DNA from: Zanthoxylum bungeanum
Lineage: Eukaryota; Streptophyta; Magnoliopsida; Sapindales; Rutaceae
Direction: 5' to 3'
Assembly (NCBI GenBank): GCA_019454045.1
Contig: SKCR01007822.1
Span: forward strand, 805,457-869,456
DNA length: 64,000 nucleotides
The notes under the pieces are model-generated. The model saw only the letters and a list, made by a program, of their open reading frames with translations. It was not told the origin of the DNA and searched no databases. The position numbers and the translations under genes were made by a program. Positions 1 through 11,415 of the stretch are shown here, piece by piece (positions within the stretch are counted from its first letter, which is position 1; every line of letters begins with the position of its first letter).

Positions 1-119
1 TTAGTTTGATCTTGTTGATTTCGATTTTGTTCGCTGTATTTCACACAAATCATACCAATTTTAGGGTTTCAGAATTTATTTACACTTGGCTTATTCGCAG
101 GTCATTTAAATTACTGAAC

Positions 120-3100
120 ATGGATCAGAGGAAATGCGACGAGGGTGGGCAAATTATTATGGATTCTAAGATTGTATCTCAAACTCCGGAGAAAACGAAT
201 GAGCCTTTACATGCTAAATTCAAAGAGAGAGGAGTTAAACATCTAGACATGTGAGAATTTTTATGGGTTCTCTTTTTTCTTTGAGCTAATAATCATATTC
301 TTGCTTGAACCTGACATTAAGCGTCTCTGGTTTCAGATATAATGATATGGTGGAGCTGTTTAGTTCAATGACTTGTTCATTGAGGTTGCTTAGTTTGTGC
401 AAAAAGTCACAGACTTTTAAAAATATTTCAGCTCAAGTGGAGGTATTAGCAAAAAGGTAACTAGCACATGTATATTTCCTTCTCTCATTCTTTCACATGC
501 AATTATTGAGCAAAGGGTTTCAGATTGTATTTTAAGTTTCTATTCTCTCTATCTTTCTCTCAAATTTTGCGTATCTTGTGACTAAATGTTGAACATATTA
601 TCTTTCCTTTCAGAAAGTTTTCATTCAGGCATCTCGCACAGATAAAATATATACTTCCGGAAGCCATACAAATAGATAATATTCTTGTGCATGACAAGAA
701 AACCCTTTGCGTGGAGCAAGATTTGAAAGTTGCATTGATTTTTGATGTCATAGAAGGCCACAATCAACAGTCTGATTATATAGCTCTGGGCCAAGTTTTT
801 GACACTAGGCTTGTAAATTTCTTTAATGCTCATCCTGAGGTATTGCTCGATCCCTATAATTGTGGTCATTGTGTCTAAAGCTAACGTATAAAGACAATTC
901 CTGCGCCTTATTAGAGGTTTGCGCTATATTTTGTAATATATATATAAAATTAGTTGCTGGAGTAACATTTTTTTTCAGTTTAAGAATTTGGAATTTAAGC
1001 ATTATCTGAAAGGTTTGAGTAATTTTGTTCAGTTTGCGAGAACTTTTTAGTTGGGTGATGCTATGCTCCTTTTTTTTTTTTTGGAATTGGTAAATGGTAA
1101 CATAAAAAACACAGATTACTGGGCATGTTACTTCGGGTTCTGCTGTCATCTGTTCTGGCTTAATGATGAGTATGTAATTGCAGCTTGGTATTTTAAATGG
1201 TCAACATTGATAGTTGGTTTTTAGCATACTGGCTTGCTTAGATGGGTCTTTCTAATGACGGGCTTAGTTCATTGCATCTGTGTTTTCTATTGGGATAGCC
1301 TTGTTGAACTTATAGTTTTTTTTTTTTTTTTTTGGGGTACAAGGCTTGTGACATTCCAGAGGCTACTTTGCCAGAGCCATTTAACCTAAGAAGTCAGGCT
1401 TCTTTGGGAAAAACGGCTGCTGAATTTCCAGAGGCAATTGGATCTGGTGGTGGAAACTGTGAGACATTTGATCTACAGCAGTCCCCTCTGGAATCTATGG
1501 AATTGCTGCCAAATTCGGCTGACACTGAGTTGTTGTTGACATCATCATCCCTTCTGCATCCAGCTTTCAGTCCCCATTTCTCTCAAAAGATTGTTGCTGA
1601 GGCAGCACAAAAGACCATACTGTTAACAGCTCCAGCATCTGTGTCTTCTGCCATATCTGATGATCTGAATAACAAAGTTCTTAAAACCAAGCAAGCAGAA
1701 GAATCTTCTGCCGATCTTTTAAATAACAAAGGTGTCAAAAGCAAGCAACAGATGGAGCTGCCAGATACATGTTCCAAATCCATAGTTGATCCTCCTATCC
1801 AGCTAATAAGCTCTCAATGTGTTAGTTCGCATGCTTGTGAAAGCCCGTTGCAGAAGCTTGCTTCACCTGCTGACCTTTTGAAGATAGAAACACCAGCACA
1901 GGTAACTCCAAAGAGGTCAATGCCCAGCTGTGATAACAAGCTTAAGGCTATGACCATTCAAGATTGCACATCTCGATGCATACCTGCAAAAAGATTTATA
2001 GACTTTTCACATTTGGATGGTGAGAGAAGTGTATTGGACTCCTTTGGAATGCGGACAGACAGCTACAATGTTTTAAATGATGACATCTCTCAAGACGTAG
2101 AAGTAGGGGGTAGTGAGGAAAGTAATGACAATATTTCTCTTGCGTTACTTGAAAAGGTAGGCTTCTACTCCACACTTCAAACCATTTAATGCTTATGGCG
2201 TACTTCTGAAACTAGGAGACATAAACCTTGCTGTATCTTTGCGTCCATTGGCTGCCATTTATCATATGGCATCAATGTGAGTGGCTGAGACATTGTATGG
2301 ATGAAATGGTGAGTGGCTAGGTTGGTCTAGATAATTCATAGGTGGTCTAGAAGTGACCGCCTTACAAGTAAAATTTGGCCTTTTGGTAACACACTTTACG
2401 GACAAGGCACTGTTGTTGATCATGTTGCTGTTTAATAGTTTACTGGCAGAAAAATTAAAAATGAGTTTTAAGTTTGGGAATGAGTTGCTCTTCAGAATCT
2501 GGTATAGTTAATAACTAGGCGTACTGCTGCTTTCATGAGAGGTTTTGAGCCAAAAATGTCAGTCTTGCTCTTGCATAGTTGCATGTATTGAACTATTCTA
2601 TATTTACCTTGTGCATGTACAGTTTGTGTTACCTATTTGTTTTTGCCTTTTACCAGTTGTTAATGAGTGACTCAGATTCTTGTATTTTGTTGTCCTATCC
2701 TTGCATTATTGACTAGAGTTTTCGGCTGTAGGTAGAGGGGAGCCTTGGCAACCTAACTGATGATTGCAAGATGAGCCAGTTGGAATTAGTGATCGACAAG
2801 GATATATCTGTTTGCTTGCCTGACCTGGTTGCTTCCATACACCACATCTTTCATACTGTCAACTCCTCTTCAGTCACAAAACAGGAACTCGTGCACAAGA
2901 TAATTATGAATAATCTTGACATAATAGATAGACGTATGTATTTATTGAGTTGACCTAGGAGTGCCTGATTCAATCATGCTTTGGTATCTTGGTTGTTGCT
3001 GAACTGGTTTATTCTTTCCTACAGGAGAGATCGAAGAGCAGATTGAGCATCTTGAAAAGTTGGTTCCAGAATGGATATGCAAGAAACTTACACCTGGTGG

Positions 3101-3760
3101 AGATATCATTTACAAGTAAGTAAACCTATTATTCGACCTTTATGCATGGAAAGAATTTGGAATATTTGAAGATTGGTATGAATACTTTGTCTGTTTTAAT
3201 CTGTGAAATACTGATTTACTACACTATTGTGCAGATAATGTGGGTTTAAATTCTTTTATGCATGAAAAGAATTTGGAATATTTGAAGATTAGTGTGAATA
3301 CTTTGTCTGTTTTAATCTGGGAAATACTGATTTACTACACTATTGTGCAGCAGATAATGTGGGTTTAGATTGTTCTGTTTACTCACTTTTGATTATGTCC
3401 CATAATAATCCAACTGTAATTAGAAAACTCAGGAAACTATTTGATGGGCCTTATCTACTTGGTATATATTTAAAATTAACGTGGTGCAATTTAAATGGCT
3501 TTCTCATGGACATGGATTATACACAAAAACTTTATGTCCACTCACAACTCTTGTCTGAAAGTTGTTTACTTTAATCAAAATGAGTTCTCTTTAGGATTCC
3601 CTCATGTTCAGCAGTAGTTCATTCATGCAGTTAACAAAGTTTCTTCTAATTCTTTAGTAGCTCAATCATCAATCTATTTACAATCTCTGTGGATTTCTGT
3701 AGCATTAAGAAGGTTTCAGATTTGACATCAATTCAGGCTAGGGTTACTACTAGCACATGA
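120..3760 (+). CDS. CDT1: CDT1-like DNA replication licensing factor, 7 exons
   Basis: CDT1 works in the nucleus with ORC and CDC6 to load the MCM helicase at origins in G1, and is held back by geminin-type control. Proposed exons: 120-250, 337-456, 614-839, 1344-2156, 2732-2933, 3025-3115 and 3703-3760. All junctions are GT-AG and the phases join cleanly to 547 codons including TGA, within the size range I recall for plant CDT1. Exon 1 has SQTPEKTNEPL, typical of the plant CDT1 N-terminal region. Exons 2-3 carry the geminin/CDT1 core (FSFRHLAQIKYILPEAI), continued across the exon 3-4 join as FFNAHPE then ACDIPEATLPEPFN. Exon 4 is a long low-conservation linker. Exons 5-7 encode the C-terminal winged helix that binds MCM (LEKLVPEWICKK, then IKKVSDLTSIQARV). 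The start is less sure: the frame is open upstream and a possible acceptor (TTCGCAG) ends at 100, so a 5' exon or 5' UTR intron may lie before the window. Family sure, exon edges good. Confidence 0.9.
3141..3374 (+). repeat. 116 bp tandem duplication in CDT1 intron 6
   Basis: Two head-to-tail copies begin at 3141 and 3257, both with TATGCATG followed by the same ACTTTGTCTGTTTTAATCTG core and an ACTATTGTGCAG end. They differ at only a few positions. Each copy contains a pyrimidine-poor TTGTGCAG that resembles a 3' splice site, but splicing there would break the reading frame or add a stop, so the real acceptor is taken to be at 3702. Confidence 0.9.
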
Positions 3761-4460
3761 CAAGACTGCCAGAGGTACTTCCTTGTACTACAAGTTATTC
3801 TTGTTTGACAGAAATGGAACTCCGAAATCTGCTTTACCGACTTATTAATAGTCATTTTGTTATGTGCCTGTTTGCAGGGACCTTCTTACATATATGGGGG
3901 GATCTAATCACCGATGAAAAAGAAAGAAGATTCAAGTAAAAATGCGAGAAGCGATATGTCTGGCTATCATAAACTTTGGATGGAAGTAAGATAGGCTATA
4001 TAGTGTGTGTGTGTGTACATTCCTACTTGCATTACAGTTGATATAGTTTCAATATTAACTTGAAAGTGTTCTCTTTTTTAGCATTCTTATTTAACACACC
4101 GTCTACAACTGTTGTCGAATTTGTTGGTCTTTTAATAAACTCGTTGAGCCTATGAATAGTTTCTTGAAACCCCGCCCAAAAACTTATAAAATCACTGTTT
4201 TTTGGAACCTGAAAAGAAAATGATCAGGGGGTCACCGGCGAAAACACTCCGATGCTTAAGTTAGTAAAAGGGTGTCGCACAATTGGTAATAGAGCGAAAA
4301 AAGTTTGGAATGAAAAAGATTCAAAGAATTGCCCTGTATTCTCAGATAGGTGGAAAACTCGAGTCTAAATATTGCTTTCTGTGGGTGGGAAAAAAAAGAT
4401 TATTTGATTTGCCTATTTCCTCTCTTTTTAAAAATAAGTTTTCCTTATATATTATTATTA
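3761..4460. other. CDT1 3' untranslated and intergenic sequence
   Basis: This follows the CDT1 stop codon. It contains a short GT dinucleotide run near 4002-4015 and a gene-tail-like stretch up to about 4140 (TTTAATAAAC near 4131 could act as a polyadenylation signal). No further gene is visible. Confidence 0.5.
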
Positions 4461-4630
4461 GAGAAAAACTCATATAAGGACAGTCTCTATAAGACCATTT
4501 AATCAATGAATGATACGTGTTTCAGTTATTTTTATTTCTCTGTTTTGATTGATTATTCTTAAAATAATTGAAACACATATCATTTATTGATTTGATGATT
4601 TTATAGGGCGGTCCTATATAAATTTTTCTC
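4461..4630. mobile_element. Foldback MITE with 9 bp target duplication (Mutator-type)
   Basis: Nearly the whole 170 bp folds back on itself: the left half (GAGAAAAACTCATATAAGGAC, continuing through AATCAATGAATGATACGTGT) is mirrored on the right (ACACATATCATTTATTGATT, ending TATATAAATTTTTCTC). It is flanked by TTATTATTA at 4452-4460 and again at 4631-4639, a 9 bp direct repeat, the length made by Mutator-like transposases. There is no coding capacity, so it would have been moved in trans. The AT-rich target makes a chance 9 bp match possible but unlikely. Confidence 0.82.
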
Positions 4631-4639
4631 TTATTATTA

Positions 4640-4824
4640 ATATTTCATTACAAATAAGAAGATATCCAACGTCAAACGGATGAGAATAAGACCTCAATGA
4701 ATGCATTTCCTCTCTTTTTAATTTTATAGTAATTTGGATTAATAGTATCTTTATAGGATTCGTTCTATCGTATTTGGATCATTTTAGGAATTCTTCATCT
4801 TACTTCGACAATCCTCCTTGCATT

Positions 4825-4865
<41 letters not shown>

Positions 4866-5254
4866 GGATTCTGATAGTTGATCAGAGATATTAATTTTGC
4901 TGGGTAGGATTTGGTAAGTAATTTAACGAGTTTGGTAATTTAAACTAAAATCTTTTGTAGGTAGACCCCTCTAATCGGTACTGAACAGTTCGGTTCACGG
5001 TTAATTAAAAAATAAAAGAAAAAAATAACCACGAGACATTACAATTTAATATAATAATAAAAATGTATTAATTTGAATTTTCTGACAATTCTCGAGGAAT
5101 TTAAGTTCACGTAGTTCCATTATATTTTTTAAATATAATTAACCCTATTGTAATTATTTATTCATCATCATTATCTGTTTCTACTATTGATCATTCAGCT
5201 CCCATTTCCGTTTTACTTCTGTAATTGTCGAACAAGTCTTCAAAATCATCGGGG
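4640..5254. repeat. AT-rich intergenic DNA with a 32 bp T-tract
   Basis: This is low-complexity sequence between the MITE and the hAT relic. A run of about 32 T residues lies at 4828-4859. It could be the A-tail of a retroposed sequence on the minus strand, but nothing recognisable is attached to it. Nothing else is seen here. Confidence 0.5.
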
Positions 5255-6258
5255 GCATCTTCTTGTTGCCTTAAATCAGTTCGAGTCTAATCATCGACAC
5301 ATGCTTAAACTTCTAAGGTGCTTGCATTTAATGATTGGTTCCAAAATATTCCTCATAAGCTGAAGACTTGTTGAACCGAAAAAAACATGATAGATATTTT
5401 GATGTCGGTGCCACCAATCAAGTACTTGAAAATTTTTACCTACAAAACTTTCAGCAAAAAACTCAAAATTTGTTGATGAATAATTATCTAATTCCGGGTT
5501 GTTAGTTATGGTTTCCTTGTGTTTTCTATTTCGTTGTAGTAACTAATGATCACGTAGGCTAAGTTTTGAAGATGGTACAAGTTCGCTACTAGATTGTAAT
5601 ACTGATTGCAAGTTGTATCTACTGACATAATCATTAAATAAATCTATTAACTCACTTTTTACTTCATCTATTATTTTTCTAACATTAATATCATTATCTA
5701 TTCCTAAAAATTCATAATAAGTTTGTAATCCACTACTCAAACCATCTAATTTAAACGTAGGATAAAAAATTATAGCAATAAGATAAAATAATTGAATCTC
5801 TTCAAAATAATTCAACGATTTTCTCTTCATTATAACAATAGCTTCAGATAAAATAAAATCATTCACATTATCACTGGATGCATGCTCTGCTAAAGTACCA
5901 ACAATATTCAAATATTCAACAAGAAATATATTTGATGTTGGATAGTAAACACTGCTAAAAATATTTGTTACATCATTAAAAACTTTAAAAATATTTAAAA
6001 TTCTTTTACAAACATCTCAATGACTAGGATAAAGTGTTATTTGTTGACCATGTTGGGAAAAAAACTACATAATAAATCTTTGTAAGCAAAAGATTGATTT
6101 AAAAGAAAATAAATTAAATTCCAACAAGTTGGAACATCTCGAGAAAATTTAATTGGTTTAACACTATTTAATTTACAAAACTTTGGATCTTTAATAGGAT
6201 CAGTGTGATATTGTTAATATTTTAAACCATCTTGAACATATAAATTAAGAACATGACA
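5255..6258 (-). pseudogene. hAT-family transposase relic (RICESLEEPER-like), C-terminal half
   Basis: Reading the minus strand from 6258 downwards gives pieces of a plant hAT transposase in the right order. They are the CHVLNLYVQDGLK motif (near 6250-6205), a stretch with DPKFCKLNSVK and SRDVPTCWN, then VFNDVTNIFSSVYYPTSN and LNIVGTLAEHASS. An open stretch of 122 codons (5911-5543) follows with FYPTFKLDGLSSGLQTYYEF. Beyond its stop the C-terminal dimerisation region is still readable (NNPELDNYSSTNFEF, then QVLDWWHRHQ), fading near 5255. Several stops and frame shifts separate the pieces, so it is dead. The N-terminal BED finger and the DDE catalytic start are missing: the relic is cut at 6259 by the LTR of the next element. 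Confidence 0.85.
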
Positions 6259-6259
6259 T

Positions 6260-8235
6260 TGTTAATACCATGATTTTGATGATGCCAATGAAGCAAAAAG
6301 ACTTAAAGATAAGAAGCCCAAGACATGAAAACTTTGGCAAAGAAGATCAATGTTAGCGACTTGATTTCAACGGTGTCCAAACATCTCAATATTAGCAAAT
6401 CAAGTTCGATGAGTCAAAGAGCTAACATGTTGATAAAAAGCCCAAAATGAGCTAAAAGATGACCAAAGAAACAAAGATTGATGAAGAGGCAAAATGAGCT
6501 AGAAGATGATCAAGAGAGCAAAGCCAAAAAGAGGATGGAAAGCCAAAGTAAGGGAAATAAAAGCCAAGCAAGATGAAAGCTAAAGATAATGATTAAGAGT
6601 TAAAATTGATTGTAAGTGAGTTTATTCAAATATTTTAAAACTATTAGTAATCATACATTTTGTATCACTTGCATTTAAAATGGCTTAAAATACTTAAAGA
6701 ATATTTTTTTTTACTTTATTTACACCAAAATGAATTTCAATGCACAAATGCATCGAAAAATGATTTTGAAAAATTAACAAACGGTTGAATGAAATTTCAA
6801 ATAATATACTGTTAGATAAATATGTGTCTCTAATATTCTACGATTTGAATGGAACATAATTCCGATATATATAACTTTTGCTAGAGCCATATACTACAAC
6901 ATATTCAGATATGCGTTTTTTACAGTGCTGTCACTTTAGAAAAATTTCATAAAATTCATATTAATGTTCTTGAGGCTAATTTTTTTAAAGATGATAGATC
7001 TATGTGTCTATCTTATGTAAAAATTTATGGATCTTGATTTGGAATTTTCTGGAGCAAGTTTTGACCAAAATACTGAGTGCTGTCAGGCTTTACTGGACAT
7101 CAGATAGTTGATGAGACATGCATACTGATCTCTGAAATCGACATACCGGTCCATGGAACTGGCATACCAGTCCTAGGTCCCAACATTAAATTTTTCAAGC
7201 TGTTTGAGCTGTCATATCAGTACACCGGTCCTATATATCGATGTATACCGGTACAAGAACTAAAAAACGGCTATAAACGACTAGTTTTGTACAAAATCTA
7301 TAAATTGATCATTTTTCTTTCTTCCAATAGATCTTTTGCACATATGTTCATCGCCTAATCATGTCAAAATATTCTTGAGAGTTCATAAACATCTTTAAAT
7401 CATTTTTCTCTCCAAAATCAAATTTATAAAGCTCATTGTTTTACATCTTCATATTTAATTAGTGAGGCCATTTTGGTAATACAATCACATTCGAATTTTT
7501 ATAATCTTTTGTGAGTTCCCAAATAGTAAAGAGTATTTTTAAAATCTTATGTATATCACACTCTCTACATTTGAAAAAGCTTATACTTTATCTGCATAAT
7601 TCATATTAGTGAGCTTTGATACATTTGGGTTGAGAAACTCACATCTTAATCTTATTTTTAATATCTTATGAGTACCCAAATTGTTGTTGTAAAAATTTCA
7701 TCATCAAACACTTATGGTTGTGGAAATTCCTTATTGAGTGGGAATACTCAAAATGGTTATTTTGTTGTAAAAGGTTTGTAATGAGCATAGGAACAAAACT
7801 CTCATTGTAAAGTTTTAAGAGTGAACCTCAGGACAAAACTCTTTGTGTAAAGGTTTGTGGTGAACCTAAGAACAAAACTCTGGGTGTAAAGTATTGAATC
7901 ACTTTTGCATAGTATAAAGCTTCAAGTAAGAATTGAAGGAGTGGACGTAGGCATTGTTGGTCGAACCACTATAAATTACCGTGTCAAATTTCTCTATCCC
8001 TTACTCCTTTTATTTATTGCAAGTTTTATTTTATATTTGCATATCACTTAGAAACTTGCCTTTGGTAAAATATATTGATTGAGAAAATTGCACACTAAAC
8101 TTAATTGGTAAAGCTACTAACTAAGTAGCTTAAAATTGACAAGATTTTTAATTCCATATTATTTTATCAATACCCAATTCACCCACCCTCTTGGGTATAA
8201 TATTTGTTGTTTAAGTGTGTTTATAGGTAATTTCA
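6260..8235 (+). repeat. 5' LTR of the SIRE-like element
   Basis: Starts TGTTAATACCATG and ends TTTCA directly before the primer site. It is matched from its first base over about 420 bp by the fragment at 10772-11192. Its middle (7140-7260) carries several ACCGGT-centred motifs, and 7770-7900 holds near-repeats of the ACAAAACTCT...GTAAAG type. Confidence 0.75.
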
Positions 8236-8250
8236 ATTGGTATCAGAATG
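8236..8250 (+). other. Primer-binding site, initiator tRNA-Met type
   Basis: ATTGGTATCAGAATG directly follows the 5' LTR and matches the usual plant copia site TGGTATCAGAGC with two or three changes. Confidence 0.75.
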
Positions 8251-8290
8251 ATATATTCTCAACAAAGACTTCATCATCAGAGAATTTATC

Positions 8291-9504
8291 ATGGCCTTTA
8301 CAAGCTACATAACAAAATTTACCGAAGGTGCATTCATCGATAGACCACCATTTTATGACGGAACGAACTTCAAATTTTGGAAAAAAAGGATGCCCATATT
8401 TTTGCTCGCCTACGACATTAGTGGATATGTAGAGATCGTGGAAGATCGAAAAACTTCGGTAAATTCTAATGCATTTAAATTTTTATATAAAGCATTAGAT
8501 AAAAATATATTTGATAGGATTTCCAAATTTGCTAATGCATATGAATTATGGAAATCATTGGAATTGCTAAATGAGGGAAATAGTCAATTAAATGAATGCA
8601 ATATTAATTATAGCTCATCAAATGCTGAAACTTGTAATTTGATATTCATGACTACATAAAATCCTAGAGGGGAATCGAAAAAAAGCATTGTTGTTTGTAA
8701 AAATGAAATTTCCGATTTTGATGAATTGCTTGACATGTTGAATGAGTTGCATGATAAATATAATTCTCTTTGAAAGAAATATAATTTGATTAAGAAAGAG
8801 CATACATTACTTCAACATGAACATGCATCACGTATGGATAAAATTTGTACTTTGGATAATGATGATATTCACTTAAAAGTCAAGCATGAAGATGATATGT
8901 TGAATGATCAAAATGAGCATGCCTATCTTATTAAACAAATTCATGATTTAGAAAATGAGAATATGTGTTTAAATGAAGAGCATGAACATTGTGTAGAGAA
9001 CTTGCAAAATGAAACATCTACCTTTAAATCATCATGTGTTTGTAAAACTTTGAAAGTTGAAAATGATGATTTAATAAGAAATTAGATGACTTGCAATGCA
9101 TTGTGACCAAGTTCGCTCAAGATGAAAAGAATTTTAAAATACTACTTGGTTAACAAAGATGTGTTTTTGAAAAATGTGGATTATGATATAAGCTTCACAT
9201 GAAGCAAAAATATTTGAAAAATTATTTTATGAATGTATCCAATTCATATACATATTCATCATTTCCACATGCATATAATATCATTAAATCAAATGTTGAA
9301 TGCTATGCATGTAATATGAAAGGTCACAAAATTTATGATTGTTGGACCAAAAAGAAGAATGTAAATGTCATTTGGGTTCCGAAAGGAACTAAAATTAACC
9401 CTTATGACCCAAGAAAGTTTGGGGGGGGGGGGGGTACCAAAATGTGTTTAAATGATTTTATTGGTGAAGCTTTGGGAAAAGAAATTAATGAGAAATGTAA
9501 ATGA
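8291..9504 (+). pseudogene. copia gag relic with CCHC zinc knuckle
   Basis: Gag coats the element RNA in cytoplasmic particles. The N-terminal part is open from 8291 to 8659 and has the plant copia gag signature (PPFYDGTNFKFWKKRM). After a TAA stop the frame resumes with FDELLDMLNEL and a coiled-coil-like segment rich in E, N and H (8786-9085). A third piece (9199-9504) has the zinc knuckle CYACNMKGHKIYDC (C-X2-C-X4-H-X4-C), followed by WVPKGTKINP, a usual SIRE/Maximus gag ending. Stops at about 8657, 8772 and 9083 break it. A run of 14 G at 9421-9434 inside the last piece is unusual and could be slippage or a sequencing error. Confidence 0.85.
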
Positions 9505-10771
9505 CCCCAAATACTCAATACAAATAAGGAAAGAGCTCAATAAGGAGAATATCAAGTGCAACCTCAAAATCGACTAAGGTGATGAATTTCACACACTCCT
9601 CAAGGGAGTGGATGTATGAAAAATATTATATCCTCAAAATTTTATGGATTAGTTATTCATCACATTACATAATTACTAGGCTCACACTTAGAAACTATTA
9701 CAATCACTTGGTAAGATAAACATATATGAATGAATTATGTGAATTGAAATTGATGCTTTTGGATAAAATTTGAAATATATAATTTGTGATGCTTAAATGT
9801 TTTATATTAGGATTACGAGCACAAATTGTCATATAGTTGTTCAATCTCATGTTTTGATTTTTAAATTATATAAATGATTTTGAGATTAATTGTATGATGA
9901 TTGAAAGACATTGAGTGATTTCATTGATTAAAATTTCATTAGATCTTATATTGTTAAGAATTGATTTCAATCCATGCTTTGATTTTTATGATTGATTATA
10001 CATTTGGATTGTTAAATGAAATTTTCAAATGATTCAAATTATTTGATTGACGAATTGCATATTATGGATAATGTGATGACATATTGAATCTTATGGTCTT
10101 ATGTGATGAATATGAATATTTGGATTCAAGTATTATGATAATTGATATGCAATTGTTTTTTCTTTCTTATCTACATGATATTTTCTTAAAAAGGAAAAAT
10201 AAGAAAATTTATTTATTTTTCAATTGGTATCACCTTAAGGGGGAGAAAACTCTAATACTTGTTCTAACCTTGTTTACAATTGTTTTTATTAGATAACACA
10301 ACTTGAAGGGGGGCTTTATGGCTATTCAAATCATCAAGGAAAATTGGTCAGAATCTTTAGCCTTTATGATGTTTTATTAATTCTAGTCCACATGCTTAAA
10401 TTTTATATTATTTTCTTTGGAATACTTAAATTGTTGAAAATTTACAATAATCTCATCCAATTGCTATGCTTAATTGAGAAAATTTTTCTTTACAATTGTT
10501 ACGCTTAAATAAATATGTCTATTATATGAGACAATGTGCAAATTGAGTTTATCATGAATCCATGTTCTTTTACTTGGTTAAAACCTTTTATGGGTCATGT
10601 TTATAGGTACCTTTTGTTTTAAGAAGGGGGAGCTTTCACTTGCCTTCTCACCTTTGCTAATGTCAAATGGGAGAGAAAATAAAGGAATGGACCTCATGCT
10701 AATATTTTTTTAGAATATTTTGTCTAAATCTTAAGATTAAAGAAATATGCACATGTTGAGGTACTTAGAGT
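9505..10771 (+). other. Non-coding 3' interior of the SIRE-like element
   Basis: No pol motif is readable here. Three purine-rich tracts resemble polypurine primers: AAGGGGGAG near 10240, AAGGGGGGC near 10299 and AAGAAGGGGGAGC at 10621. SIRE-type elements often have several such tracts upstream of the 3' LTR. The rest is AT-rich. Confidence 0.55.
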
Positions 10772-11192
10772 TGCCATCATCGTGATTTTGATGATGCCAA
10801 TGAAGGAAAAAGGCTCAAAGATAAGAAGTTTAAAGACATGAAAATTCTGACAAAGAAGATCAACGTTAGTGACTTGATTTTGACGATGTCCAAACGTCTT
10901 AATATTAGCAAATCAAGTTCGATGAGTTAAAGAGTAAACATGTTGATAAAGAGCCCAAAATGAGCTAAAAGATGACCAAAGAAGCAAAGATTGATGAAAA
11001 GCCAAAATGAGGTAGAAGATGATCAAAGAGCAAAGATGATGAAGAGCCAAAAAAGAGGATGAAAAAGCAAAAAGAGGATGAAAAAGCCAAAGTAAGAGCC
11101 AAGCAAGATGAAGATAAAAAATGATGATTAAGAGTTATATTAATTGTAAGTAAGTTTATTCAAATGTTTTAAAGCTCTTATAAATCATATTT
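10772..11192 (+). repeat. Truncated 3' LTR of the SIRE-like element
   Basis: Homologous to 6260-6660 with roughly 85-90% identity by eye. Identity ends around TAAATCATA near 11190, where unrelated sequence begins. About 1.5 kb of LTR is missing. It also contains a small local expansion of GATGAAAAAGC-type units (11040-11095). Confidence 0.8.
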
Positions 11193-11415
11193 GGAGGGAA
11201 AATGAGGCGCTAAGAAGAAAAAGGAGTATAAGAGGGCTTTGGAGGCTCATTAGCCTCACTTATTAAAAATCCTCTCATTTCGCAAGTTGGAAGAGTTCCT
11301 CTCATCTTCAAGGTATTCCTCACAACCTTTCTCGTGTTCTTCAATTATTCTTAGAGTAAATTCGAGCTGTTCTTGCTAAATAGGTGATTCGATCTTTAGG
11401 GCAGTAGTAGGATTA

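Larger units (their letters stand above)
6260..11192 (+). mobile_element. SIRE-like Ty1/copia element without pol
   Basis: The order is LTR (6260-8235), tRNA-Met-type primer site (8236), gag relic (8291-9504), about 1.2 kb without coding content but with purine-rich tracts, and a truncated 3' LTR (10772-11192). The two LTR copies share GATTTTGATGATGCCAATGA and long downstream blocks. No protease, integrase, RT or RNase H is visible, so the copy depended on an autonomous relative. It sits inside the hAT relic. The right LTR stops abruptly near 11192, so the 3' target duplication cannot be checked. Confidence 0.78.

Noticed and set aside
7077..7358. 93-codon frame on +
   Set aside because: Inside the SIRE-like LTR, composed of ACCGGT-type motifs, with no domain.
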